A program made the translations under genes and the position numbers. A DNA stretch of 64,000 bases from Paraburkholderia polaris. GTDB lineage: Bacteria > Pseudomonadota > Gammaproteobacteria > Burkholderiales > Burkholderiaceae. The stretch covers positions 46,005-110,004 of the forward strand of contig NZ_JABBGJ010000038.1 in assembly GCF_012927345.1 (NCBI RefSeq), read 5' to 3'. Below the pieces are notes generated by a model. It was not told the origin of the DNA and searched no databases. It worked only from the letters and a program-made list of their open reading frames with translations. Below, one piece after another: positions 53,779 through 61,647 of this stretch (position 1 is its first letter; the number at the start of each line of letters is the position of its first letter).

Positions 53779-54108
53779 GTGAGTGAAGTGCCGAACAGCG
53801 TTGTGAAGCGCGAGTCCCCGTTCAATGTGGCCGGTCATGCGTGCCGCCCCGATTGCGGCGCATGCTGTATCGCGCCGTCGATTTCGAGTCCGATCCCGGG
53901 CATGCCGAATGGCAAACCGGCGGGCGTGCGCTGCGTGCAACTCGGCGACGATCTGCGCTGCGCGATCTTTGGTCAGCCGGAGCGGCCGGCGTGTTGTTCC
54001 GGTTTGCAGCCGCAGACGGACATGTGCGGCGCGAGCCGCAGCGAAGCGATCGCGTGGCTCACCCAGCTGGAAACGCAGACCCAACCGCAACCGGCGGTGC
54101 GCCGATAG
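53779..54108 (+). CDS. YkgJ-family cysteine-cluster protein
   Basis: A 109-residue protein with the cluster ACRPDCGACCIAPSISSP and later C-V, CAIF, CCSGL and MCGAS cysteines, a putative zinc- or iron-binding module. Function unknown. The start is a GTG at 53779, eight bases after AGGA; the frame open from 53695 adds a sequence with no similarity. It is divergent from hemN. Confidence 0.78.
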   Translation: MSEVPNSVVKRESPFNVAGHACRPDCGACCIAPSISSPIPGMPNGKPAGVRCVQLGDDLRCAIFGQPERPACCSGLQPQTDMCGASRSEAIAWLTQLETQTQPQPAVRR

Positions 54109-54202
54109 CGCACGTGCGCGAACCGCCACGTCATCCATTGATTCGAATCAGAACAACTCAACGTAACCGCATGCTCGAGAAGGTTTCCACAGGAGATTTC
54201 GC

Positions 54203-54799
54203 ATGACTCGACCCGCTGCGCCGACCCGGCGCCGCTTCCTGCTTGCAACGCTGACAGGTTGCACCGCGCTCGGCATCACCGTGTCACTGGTAGCGTGCGC
54301 GGCGACACCGATATTTCCGTTCATTCCCTCGCATTACACGTTCTCGCAGCAACAGGTGCAGGACGCGGTGCAGCGCAAATTCCCGTATCAACGCACGGTT
54401 TCGCAAGTGTTCGATGTCGCGCTGACCAATCCAGTGGTCGGTTTCCTGCCGGACGCGAACCGCGTCTCGGTGAAGCTCGATGCGCGGTTCGTGAGCCCAT
54501 TCATGCCGCAACCGGTCGACGGTGTATTCACACTGTCTAGCGAACTGGCCTACGATGCCGCCAGCAAATCGGTCGTGCTGAAGTCGCCGAACGTCGACAA
54601 CGTCAGTGTGAGCGGACAGGCGCAGGCCTACACGCAGCAGATCAATGCCGCGGCAGCCGTGCTCGCCACGCAGTTGCTGACCAACTATCCGATCTACACC
54701 TTCAAGCCCGAACAGCTGCAATTCGCCGGGGTGAATTACGAACCCGGTACAATCACCATCCTTACAAACGGCATACGCATACAAATCGTCGAGAAATGA
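54203..54799 (+). CDS. DUF1439-type lipoprotein (YceB-like)
   Basis: A 198-residue predicted lipoprotein. The signal has RRRFLLATLTG, a twin-arginine-like motif, then a lipobox-like SLVAC with the Cys at residue 32. The mature part contains HYTFSQQQVQDAVQRKFPYQ and GVNYEPGTITILTNGI, typical of DUF1439 proteins such as E. coli YceB. Function is not established. It sits 81 bp upstream of uppP. Confidence 0.8.
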   Translation: MTRPAAPTRRRFLLATLTGCTALGITVSLVACAATPIFPFIPSHYTFSQQQVQDAVQRKFPYQRTVSQVFDVALTNPVVGFLPDANRVSVKLDARFVSPFMPQPVDGVFTLSSELAYDAASKSVVLKSPNVDNVSVSGQAQAYTQQINAAAAVLATQLLTNYPIYTFKPEQLQFAGVNYEPGTITILTNGIRIQIVEK

Positions 54800-54880
54800 C
54801 GCTGTGCGCGGCCGGCAGGGCCGCGCGCGCACCGTGCTGACCCTGTTCGTTTCGACTATCTACAGCGATGAGGGTCACGG

Positions 54881-55717
54881 ATGGACTGGCTAATGGCTTG
54901 CAAGGCGCTGATTCTGGGCGTCGTCGAAGGGTTGACGGAATTTTTGCCGGTGTCGAGCACCGGCCATCTGATCGTCGCGGGTAGTCTGCTCAATTTCACG
55001 GACGACCACGCGAAAACCTTCGATGTCGTGATCCAGCTCGGCGCGATTCTGGCCGTGTGCTGGGAGTTTCGGCGCCGCATCGGCAGCGTGGTGGTGGGCT
55101 TGCCCAACCGCCCTGACGCCAGGCGCTTCACGCTGAACGTGATCATCGCGACAATTCCGGCGGTCGTACTCGGCTTGCTGTTCGAGAAGGCCATCAAGGC
55201 GGCGCTGTTTTCGCCGGTGCCGGTCGCGTTCGCGCTGGTGGCGGGCGGCGTGGTGATCCTGTGGGCGGAAGCGCGCCAGCGCGCGCGAGGCGACGCGGCG
55301 GCGCGCGTTCAGAACGTCGACAATTTGAGCCCGCTGGATGCGTTGAAAGTCGGCCTTGCTCAATGTTTCGCGCTGATCCCGGGCATGTCGCGTTCGGGTT
55401 CGACGATCATCGGCGGGATGCTATTTGGTCTCGAACGGCGTGTCGCGACGGAGTTTTCTTTCTTCCTCGCGATTCCGATCATCTTCGGCGCGACGGCTTA
55501 CGAGCTCTATAAAGACTGGCATTTGCTGTCCGCCGACGCGCTTGGCAGTTTCGCGCTCGGCTTCGTTGCCGCCTTCATCAGCGCCTTCGCCTGCGTGCGC
55601 TGGCTGCTGCGCTATATCTCCGCGCACGATTTCACCGTGTTCGCGTGGTACCGGATCGGTTTCGGTCTGTTGATCCTGCTGGTGGGCTATAGCGGCGCAT
55701 TGAGTTGGGCGGACTGA
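54881..55717 (+). CDS. uppP: undecaprenyl-diphosphatase UppP (BacA)
   Basis: UppP recycles undecaprenyl pyrophosphate for peptidoglycan synthesis and gives bacitracin tolerance. The 278-residue membrane protein starts MDWLMACKALILGVVEGLTE. It has the catalytic FLPVSSTGHLIVAGSLL and the second motif IPGMSRSGSTIIGGMLFGL. Helices span the rest. A bidirectional terminator follows at 55758. Confidence 0.97.
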   Translation: MDWLMACKALILGVVEGLTEFLPVSSTGHLIVAGSLLNFTDDHAKTFDVVIQLGAILAVCWEFRRRIGSVVVGLPNRPDARRFTLNVIIATIPAVVLGLLFEKAIKAALFSPVPVAFALVAGGVVILWAEARQRARGDAAARVQNVDNLSPLDALKVGLAQCFALIPGMSRSGSTIIGGMLFGLERRVATEFSFFLAIPIIFGATAYELYKDWHLLSADALGSFALGFVAAFISAFACVRWLLRYISAHDFTVFAWYRIGFGLLILLVGYSGALSWAD

Positions 55718-55757
55718 GTCTCCGCTGTCTTCACCGCTGTCTTTCGAGAGTCATGAA

Positions 55758-55782
55758 AAAGGTCCGCAACGCGGACCTTTTC
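55758..55782. terminator. bidirectional terminator between uppP and trmB
   Basis: The 10-bp stem AAAGGTCCGC/GCGGACCTTT with loop AAC has T-runs on both strands between the convergent genes. Confidence 0.85.
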
Positions 55783-55812
55783 CTTATGGCGAGCCAGTTG
55801 TAACGGGCGGTT

Positions 55813-56613
55813 TTACGCCGCGCCGCGCTTCCTGAACACCAGATCCCACACGCCATGCCCAAGCCGTAGCCCGCGCCGTTCGAACTTCGTCACCGGACGA
55901 TATTCGGGACGCGGCGCGTAGCCGTCGGCGGTATTTTCCAGCGCGGGATCGGCGCCCAGTACTTCGAGCATCTGCTCGGCGTAGTTTTGCCAGTCGGTCG
56001 CGCAATGCAGATACGCACCCGGCTTCAGACGCGAAACCAGCAACGCGACGAACTTCGGCTGGATCAGCCGGCGCTTATGGTGGCGCGCCTTGTGCCAAGG
56101 GTCCGGAAAGAAGATATGAACGCCGTCGAGGCTGTCCGGCGCAATCATCTGTTCGAGCACTTCGACCGCATCGTGCTGAATGATGCGGATGTTCGACAGT
56201 TCTTGCTCGCCCATCAGCTTGAGCAGCGCGCCGACGCCTGGCTCATGCACTTCGACGCCGAGGAAGTCGTCGTCGGGACGATGCGAGGCGATCTCCGCGG
56301 TGGTCGCGCCCATCCCGAAGCCGATTTCCAGCACACGCGGCGCTGCACGGCCGAACACGCTATTCCAGTCGGGTTGCTGTGGGGTGAAGGGCACGACGAA
56401 ACGCGGTCCGAGTTCGTCCATCGCGCGGCGCTGGCCGGTCGACACGCGACCGGCACGCGTGACAAAGCTGCGGATGCGGCGTCGATGCAAGGCTTCTTCT
56501 TGCGGGGCGTCGGAGCCGGCATCGGCTGGTTGGCCTTCAGCTTCGGCTTCGGCTTCGGTGGAAGCTGGCGGGAATTCGTCCGGCAGGCCGGCGTCGTTTG
56601 GATCGTGGATCAT
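55813..56613 (-). CDS. trmB: tRNA (guanine-46-N7)-methyltransferase
   Basis: TrmB methylates G46 of tRNAs with SAM. The 266-residue protein has an acidic, Glu/Ala-rich N-terminal extension (about 1-45), then IRSFVTRAGRVSTGQRRAM. The SAM motif is VLEIGFGMGATTAEIA, and GVHIFFPDPWHKARHHKRRL is the family signature. CATDWQNYAEQMLEVL and KFERRGLRLGHGVWDLVF end the protein. The ATG at 56613 is selected; upstream frame is Arg/His-rich and uncoding. Confidence 0.96.
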   Translation of the reverse strand: MIHDPNDAGLPDEFPPASTEAEAEAEGQPADAGSDAPQEEALHRRRIRSFVTRAGRVSTGQRRAMDELGPRFVVPFTPQQPDWNSVFGRAAPRVLEIGFGMGATTAEIASHRPDDDFLGVEVHEPGVGALLKLMGEQELSNIRIIQHDAVEVLEQMIAPDSLDGVHIFFPDPWHKARHHKRRLIQPKFVALLVSRLKPGAYLHCATDWQNYAEQMLEVLGADPALENTADGYAPRPEYRPVTKFERRGLRLGHGVWDLVFRKRGAA

Positions 56614-56754
56614 TGTCGATGCTGCTACAAGGGTGAGGGCTTGGCGGCTTGCATGGCGTGTTGCGAGGCGCCGTTTGCGCATGCGCGGCATGGGCCGCAG
56701 TTCGCCGGCGCGGTTCGCTCGAATCGCTGTGCCTCGCCGCTGCCACTACAAAAA

Positions 56755-56777
56755 AGCCGCCTTCATGGGAGGCGGCT
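56755..56777 (-). terminator. minus-strand terminator upstream of trmB
   Basis: The 8-bp stem AGCCGCCT/AGGCGGCT with a 7-nt loop is followed by TTTTTT on the minus strand, so it serves transcripts coming from the right. Confidence 0.8.
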
Positions 56778-56899
56778 CGTGCTGGATTCTGCTGACGGCT
56801 TAGCAGGAAGGTGGAGCGGGCGTTGCAAGTGCGCGTAAGGTAGCACACCCGAAAAGGGTGCGTCCAGACGGTGGACGGGGTGACGGGGTCCCGAAATCG
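56755..56899 (-). ncRNA. candidate small RNA with its own terminator
   Basis: On the minus strand a strong terminator (AGCCGCCT/AGGCGGCT then TTTTTT, 56777-56755) stands between trmB and the lysozyme-like gene with no coding gene to end. About 135 bp upstream a promoter-like pair, TTGCTG (56934-56929), 17 bp, TAATCC (56911-56906), would start an RNA of about 145 nt near 56899. Two further hairpins, CGTCCA/TGGACG and CACCC/GGGTG, occur inside. The open frames there have no ribosome sites. This is inference without expression data. Confidence 0.4.
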
Positions 56900-56997
56900 G
56901 CATCAGGATTACGTTTTCATAACCGTGACAGCAATTCGTATGATTTAATCGCGTTGTAAGCCGTCTGTTGCAACGATTATCAAAACGAAAATCCACT

Positions 56998-57381
56998 ATG
57001 GGCAAATACGCACACAATCATCGTCAGGCAAAAGCCGCCAAAACGGGTTGGGTCGCTATCGATCCGACTGCGGTACCGACTACCTCACAGAATGCACTTC
57101 GCAAAGCAATGGGCATTGAAGGCGTTCCGCTCACGCAATTCAACGATTTACTGTGGCTCATGGCGCAGGAGTCGAGCGGCGTGGTGGACGTGCGCAACGG
57201 CAAGTCGTCCGCGCGTGGGCTTTATCAGTTGCTGCGGACTCAATATGAATTGAATCCGAATGGTGAAAAATCTTTCGGTAATCCAGTCGAGGAATGTCAG
57301 GGCGGGATTCGCTATGTTCTCGGGCGATATCACACCGCTGCATCAGCACGACTGTTCTGGGAAAAACATCACTGGTATTGA
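56998..57381 (+). CDS. lysozyme-like (transglycosylase SLT-type) protein
   Basis: A 127-residue protein without signal peptide. Residues 42-80 read DLLWLMAQESSGVVDVRNGK followed by SSARGLYQLL, the E-S/T-G and ARGLxQ pattern of the lytic transglycosylase fold with the catalytic Glu in QESSG. VEECQGGIRYVLGRY completes it. It may be a phage-derived or secreted-by-other-means muramidase. The ATG at 56998 is chosen although AGGA is lacking. It is 3 bp from the next gene. Confidence 0.72.
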   Translation: MGKYAHNHRQAKAAKTGWVAIDPTAVPTTSQNALRKAMGIEGVPLTQFNDLLWLMAQESSGVVDVRNGKSSARGLYQLLRTQYELNPNGEKSFGNPVEECQGGIRYVLGRYHTAASARLFWEKHHWY

Positions 57382-57384
57382 GCA

Positions 57385-57864
57385 ATGAAAAAGTTTCTAT
57401 TGATGGGATTTGTTTCGGCTATGTGCTGGTTGGGTGTAGCGCAAGCCGCTGATGTCGGCGCGCCGCGCTTCGAAGATTTCGCGGTCACTGACACATTCGT
57501 GGGCAAAGCGGCGAAAGTGCGGCTCGTATCCGCGGACGACAAGGAATATGCGACGCGTATCCGCGAAGCCAGCCGGCAGAAGCCGAACTTTGCCGGGCAT
57601 TACGTGCTGGCAAGCTGGGGCTGCGGGGCGTCCTGCGTGTCCAGCGTGGCGATCGATGCGAAGACCGGCCGCGTCACGTGGTTGCCTTTTACGGTGTGCT
57701 GCTGGGATGTGGATGTGCAGGAGCCGATCGAATTCCGGCGCGACAGCCGCCTGCTGGTGGTTCACGGCAGCAGAAATGAAGCGGGCAATGGGACGTACTA
57801 CTACGTGCTGGAGAAAGACGATTTCAAGCTGGTCAAGGCGGTCGAGAAGGCTGCGAAGAACTAG
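57385..57864 (+). CDS. secreted protein of unknown function
   Basis: A 159-residue protein. The signal peptide MKKFLLMGFVSAMCWLGVAQA is cut near residue 21. The mature part has a cysteine-rich centre, ASWGCGASCVSSVAIDAKTG and FTVCCWDVDVQEPI, probably disulfide-bonded. It ends VLEKDDFKLVKAVEKAAKN. Similar proteins occur widely in proteobacteria as hypotheticals. It follows the lysozyme-like gene by 3 bp, so both may form one operon. Confidence 0.75.
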   Translation: MKKFLLMGFVSAMCWLGVAQAADVGAPRFEDFAVTDTFVGKAAKVRLVSADDKEYATRIREASRQKPNFAGHYVLASWGCGASCVSSVAIDAKTGRVTWLPFTVCCWDVDVQEPIEFRRDSRLLVVHGSRNEAGNGTYYYVLEKDDFKLVKAVEKAAKN

Positions 57865-58038
57865 TGGCAATTCGCGCAATGGTGCCTTGAACCTCGCTTG
57901 GGTTCATCGCGCCTTTGTGCGACTTCCTGGATGACAGGCGGGGACTATGCAGCGGGTGGGAAAGGCGGCAGAAATGAGGCAGATTCAGATCCCTTCGCGA
58001 AGCCGCCTGATCAATCCACAGGCTGGCTGAAAAGAATC

Positions 58039-58112
58039 TGGAGCGGGCGATGGGAATCGAACCCACGGCTCTAGCTTGGGAAGCTAGGGTATTACCATTA
58101 TACGACGCCCGC
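58039..58112 (-). tRNA. tRNA-Gly(CCC)
   Basis: Acceptor GCGGGCG pairs with CGCCCGC, discriminator T and encoded CCA are at 58039-58042. The anticodon stem CTAGC/GCTAG holds loop TTCCCAA, anticodon CCC. The T arm has GGTTCGATTCC. The 74-nt length is typical. On the minus strand, a TAAAAT box lies at 58128-58123. The accessory region begins immediately beyond its 5' end. Confidence 0.97.
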
Positions 58113-58339
58113 AGAACCCGCTATTTTACAGGGGTTTCGGCGATTTGGGGAGGCGGAATCGTGTGAAGTGGCGTGAAAAGTGTATCCACTTCGGGATTTT
58201 TCGCTGGCATCGCTGCGTCGCAACGAAATCAGGGTTGTTCCCTGACCTCACACGCGGCCGCCAAGTGGCTCGTGCGAGCGGGACAGCTGTCAAACCCCGG
58301 CGTATCATCATTCGACCCACGATCATGGACTATTAAACA

Positions 58340-59803
58340 ATGGCGTCGACCGGTATTCCGTTCCAAATATCAAGCCACGCGCAATCGGAAATCGATCGAT
58401 TTATGGCCATCGCCGAGCATTGGACCAACGCGGCGCGGCACGTCATCATTTCGTATCTGGTCGTGGAGGTCGCGGGGACGACGTGGCTTCACTGGGCTAT
58501 CGTTCGCCACATTTACGAGACGGTTCGGCCAAGCTTGCTCGAACCGTCGGTCGTGTCGATCGACGGGGTGATGGTTGGGCGGTTTGCGATCGATCTGGCA
58601 AAAGAAAACTTCGATCTAGATCGATTCGTACAGTCCGGCCAGATCGAACTCAGCGGACAGATATATTCGCTTCCGCAGATTGATGGCCCTTCGCTAAACG
58701 CAACATTCTTCGCTGACAGCCATCCTCAGCTTCAACCTGGTCAAGCACGATCACCAACGCTGATTTTGTCCGGCGGGCGATCGCCAAATATTGATGGACG
58801 GATGCTCGCCGATCTAGAACATAGGCTGCGATCGCTCGATACGCCCTACGATGGCCTCGCCGACTTGTTAAGTGAGCACCTTTTACCCACCGCGATCTTG
58901 CAGCGGCCGGACACTGCAATTGAAATTCTGCTAGAACGGCCGGCCGAGACGATAGTGGCTGATTCGACGATCAGCGATCGCGCGCTCTCGGCCAAGATAG
59001 TCGCAAGTCCGCGCATCGATCCATCCTTGCTCAAGATCGGCGTGAAAGTCGCGCCGGACGGTCAGAAAGCATCTCGGTCATCGATAGGCGGGGGAACGCT
59101 TAGCTGGACCGCTCAGGACGACGGCCTTATAGCCGCACGAGTCGAGCAAGATGTCGGTGATACTCCGGTCTGCCAAGTCTTTCTCAGCTATGCGGGACAC
59201 CATATCTCGCGCTGGTGGGTGGGTGATCCCACCCGGCTGCCGAGTCAGCGCGCAGCGTTCCTTGCGCAATTTGACAAAGACCTCGCGAAGTTGCGCGAAG
59301 AACTGTTATCCCGTGAGTCGCGCGGGCACCCATTCGAACGAGTTCTCGCCATAGTTCTGGAGGAGATCGGCTTCGACTGTATGTATTTAGGGGAGGTGTC
59401 ACATTTACAAGAGGCACCTGACATCTACTGTGAGACGCCGAGTCGGCGAGTCGCGGTGATTGAATGCGCAGCGGCCGTTACCAACTCATCGGAAAAACTC
59501 TCCAAGCTTCAGCAACGCGTTTTGCGTATCAAGGAGAGTTTTGCATCACAACGGCTCGGGCACGTGCAGATCATCGGTGTTCTTGTGACGAAACATAGCG
59601 ACGCAGAGATCGAACCCTTCGCCGAAGAAGCCTCAAGATTTGGATTGAGTATCGTTGGCATTGCGGCGTTGACCCGCCTTGCTGATGGTTTGCGTTTTCG
59701 AGTTCAGCCTGACGAATTGTACGACCGGCTATTAAACACAGCGAGTCAGCAATCTGCCGATTTGTTCCCGCCCGTGGGCACAAACCCGATATCGCAGGTT
59801 TGA
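58340..59803 (+). CDS. unknown protein with degenerate PD-(D/E)XK nuclease-like C-terminal domain
   Basis: A 487-residue protein that I do not recognise. Residues 1-80 are mixed helical, 81-200 hold short repeats of acidic strands, and 205-300 look like a beta-sandwich ending FLSYAGHHISRWWVGDP. The C-terminal part starts FERVLAIVLEEIGFDC (E333), then PD at 360-361 (LQEAPDIYCE) and VAVIECAAAV with E375. In restriction-type folds the lysine of E-x-K would be residue 377; here it is Ala, with lysines only at 386 and 389. This may be inactive or use a migrated lysine. It is the first gene of the accessory cluster; no Shine-Dalgarno is obvious at 58340. Confidence 0.6.
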   Translation: MASTGIPFQISSHAQSEIDRFMAIAEHWTNAARHVIISYLVVEVAGTTWLHWAIVRHIYETVRPSLLEPSVVSIDGVMVGRFAIDLAKENFDLDRFVQSGQIELSGQIYSLPQIDGPSLNATFFADSHPQLQPGQARSPTLILSGGRSPNIDGRMLADLEHRLRSLDTPYDGLADLLSEHLLPTAILQRPDTAIEILLERPAETIVADSTISDRALSAKIVASPRIDPSLLKIGVKVAPDGQKASRSSIGGGTLSWTAQDDGLIAARVEQDVGDTPVCQVFLSYAGHHISRWWVGDPTRLPSQRAAFLAQFDKDLAKLREELLSRESRGHPFERVLAIVLEEIGFDCMYLGEVSHLQEAPDIYCETPSRRVAVIECAAAVTNSSEKLSKLQQRVLRIKESFASQRLGHVQIIGVLVTKHSDAEIEPFAEEASRFGLSIVGIAALTRLADGLRFRVQPDELYDRLLNTASQQSADLFPPVGTNPISQV

Positions 59804-59899
59804 TCGAAAGATTGACCTAGCGCGGCCAACTACTTGGATTAGTAGTTAGGAGCGCCTCTTAGCGGGGCGCGAGCCGGACCACATCTCATAGAAAAAATC

Positions 59900-60952
59900 A
59901 TGCACCGTATTCCTCGGGACCCAGAAAAATTTGGTCCGCTCGAACTTGCCGATTGCATTGGGGTCGCCAGAAACATCGACCTCGCCGAGGTTAGCGAAAC
60001 CATCTCATTTTCGGATTTGCTAGGCGCTAGCCGAAGCAACGATAGATTGATCCACGGGAAGCGGGTGGAGAATATGTTTGAGTACGTGGTCGCGTCCCTA
60101 GGCAAGGCGCTCATCATAAAGAGGGAGGACGCCGGTGATATCACCTGCTTGAATGCGTCGGTGCAGCCTCCCGACTACCGCGTCGTGTTTAGGGACGGCT
60201 CGGAGTACCTCATCGAGGTTAAGAACTGCCACAATAAGAGTTTTGATCAGCCGTTTTCGATGTCGAAGAAATATTTAGACCGGCTTCGGGCATACGCCGA
60301 GTTGTTCAGAAAACCTCTTCTCCTTGCGATATATTGGTCCAACCTACGCATGTGGACGGTTGTAAGACCAGAGGAGATTTTGACGCGTAGGGGCGCGATT
60401 CAGTTGAAGTTCGCGGACGCCATGATGCACAACTGGTCCGCCCTTCTCGGAGACTTGATGCTGTCGACGATCCCGCCGTTGACTTGTAGAATTTGGGCAG
60501 ACAGGAATAAGCCTCGGGCGTTGCAACCTGACAGCACTGTGCGCTTCGTCATATCCGCCATCACCTTCTATGCGGCGGGAAATGAGATTCTCAGTGAGGA
60601 GGAGAAAATATGGGCTTGGTATTTCATGCTGCATTCGCGATGGACAGAGACGAAAGCCGAACCTGTGTTGAATGATGGTCAGCTCGAATACATCGAATAC
60701 GAGTCAGCTCCGCGCGACGATACGCCGGAACACGACTTCCAGCATCTCGGGACGCTAAGTGGGATGGTGTCAAGCTACTACAATTACTTGACGGTTTCAG
60801 AAGACGGGCGAGTGACTCGACTGACGCCTTCCGTTGGGCCAGCTGCCTTAAGCATAGGTCTCCGCCGAGGATTCTACGGTGATGTGTTAAAGCTTTGGAT
60901 GTTCGAAGTGTGGCCGAGGTCAAAGCCAGAGCGTGACTTGATCGAAGCTTAA
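59900..60952 (+). CDS. putative PD-(D/E)XK nuclease-domain protein
   Basis: A 350-residue soluble protein. Its nuclease-like core spans about residues 50-130: E61 in ENMFEYVVASLGKA, then D92 in QPPDYRVVFRDG and E106-V-K108 in SEYLIEVKNC. This is a complete E..PD..ExK signature, as in Holliday-resolvase and restriction-type enzymes. The C-terminal 200 residues have LLLAIYWSNLRMWTVVRPEE and other beta-rich segments of unknown family. Codons such as ATA, AGA and TTA, rare in nearby housekeeping genes, are used here. It lies 96 bp after the previous gene, with a small hairpin at 59828-59847 in the gap. Target unknown. Confidence 0.65.
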   Translation: MHRIPRDPEKFGPLELADCIGVARNIDLAEVSETISFSDLLGASRSNDRLIHGKRVENMFEYVVASLGKALIIKREDAGDITCLNASVQPPDYRVVFRDGSEYLIEVKNCHNKSFDQPFSMSKKYLDRLRAYAELFRKPLLLAIYWSNLRMWTVVRPEEILTRRGAIQLKFADAMMHNWSALLGDLMLSTIPPLTCRIWADRNKPRALQPDSTVRFVISAITFYAAGNEILSEEEKIWAWYFMLHSRWTETKAEPVLNDGQLEYIEYESAPRDDTPEHDFQHLGTLSGMVSSYYNYLTVSEDGRVTRLTPSVGPAALSIGLRRGFYGDVLKLWMFEVWPRSKPERDLIEA

Positions 60953-61058
60953 GGGGACAGCATGCGCTCAGCGTAGGGAGCCATTACCTTCTCGATTTGA
61001 GCGGTTGTTTTGACGTTGAATGTTGCTCTGCGCCTTTCGTGGAAACTGGAGACACCTC

Positions 61059-61547
61059 ATGGAACGCGAGAAGTTGATAAGAGACTTCCGGACTGCGCTT
61101 TCCTCAATAGTCGAGCCACGACTTTTCGAAACAGAACGCGGTTTCCAAGGGGCGCTTCTCGCTGAGATGCACCGGCTTGTTCCTCTACCAGTCGGGACCG
61201 TGATCGAGCAGGAATATCAGAAGCGCTTGCGGCAGCACGGTTTGTCGCAGCGACCGGATATCATCATTCACGAACCGTTTGACCCGACCCGACATCGAAC
61301 CCCGGCCGACGGCAATCACGCCGTGGTTGAACTCAAGCTAAGAGCGACAGCGGCTCACGCTATTGTCGATTTCGACAAACTGAGCCTCATTAGAGACGTT
61401 CTAGAATATCCACTCGCGATATTCGTCAACATTGGATCTGCGATAACTCATGCTAATGTAGCGCCGCCCTCATTGCATGGGTTTCTAGTTTGCTTCGCTG
61501 TATATAGAGACGGGGTGAGCGTCGGTGTGATCGAGGATCGGACATAG
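61059..61547 (+). CDS. small putative PD-(D/E)XK nuclease-like protein
   Basis: A 162-residue single-domain protein. The signature is E36 in QGALLAEMHRL, PD at 66-67 in LSQRPDIIIHEP and E91-L-K93 in HAVVELKLRA. The helix E, the PD strand and the E-x-K strand are in the expected order. The remaining part, FDKLSLIRDVLEYPLAIFVN, is family-like. The ATG at 61059 is nine bases after GGAG. It could be a nuclease or an inactive fold. It lies 106 bp after the previous gene. Confidence 0.62.
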   Translation: MEREKLIRDFRTALSSIVEPRLFETERGFQGALLAEMHRLVPLPVGTVIEQEYQKRLRQHGLSQRPDIIIHEPFDPTRHRTPADGNHAVVELKLRATAAHAIVDFDKLSLIRDVLEYPLAIFVNIGSAITHANVAPPSLHGFLVCFAVYRDGVSVGVIEDRT

Positions 61548-61647
61548 AGTGGCGTGAGACCCCACGCGCCCTATGCACGTCACTCCAGCTCGCGGGTGAC
61601 GATGGTAGGATGCAGGACATATCGAAAACACAGGTCGGGGGGAGTGC

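Noticed and set aside
58113..58339. Small frames between tRNA-Gly and the first accessory gene
   Set aside because: Basic, low-complexity translations without ribosome sites; no integrase remnant could be recognised.
59828..59870. Hairpins AACTACT/AGTAGTT and GCGCC/GGCGC in the accessory gap as a terminator
   Set aside because: Stems are short and no T-run follows; the genes on both sides may still be co-transcribed.
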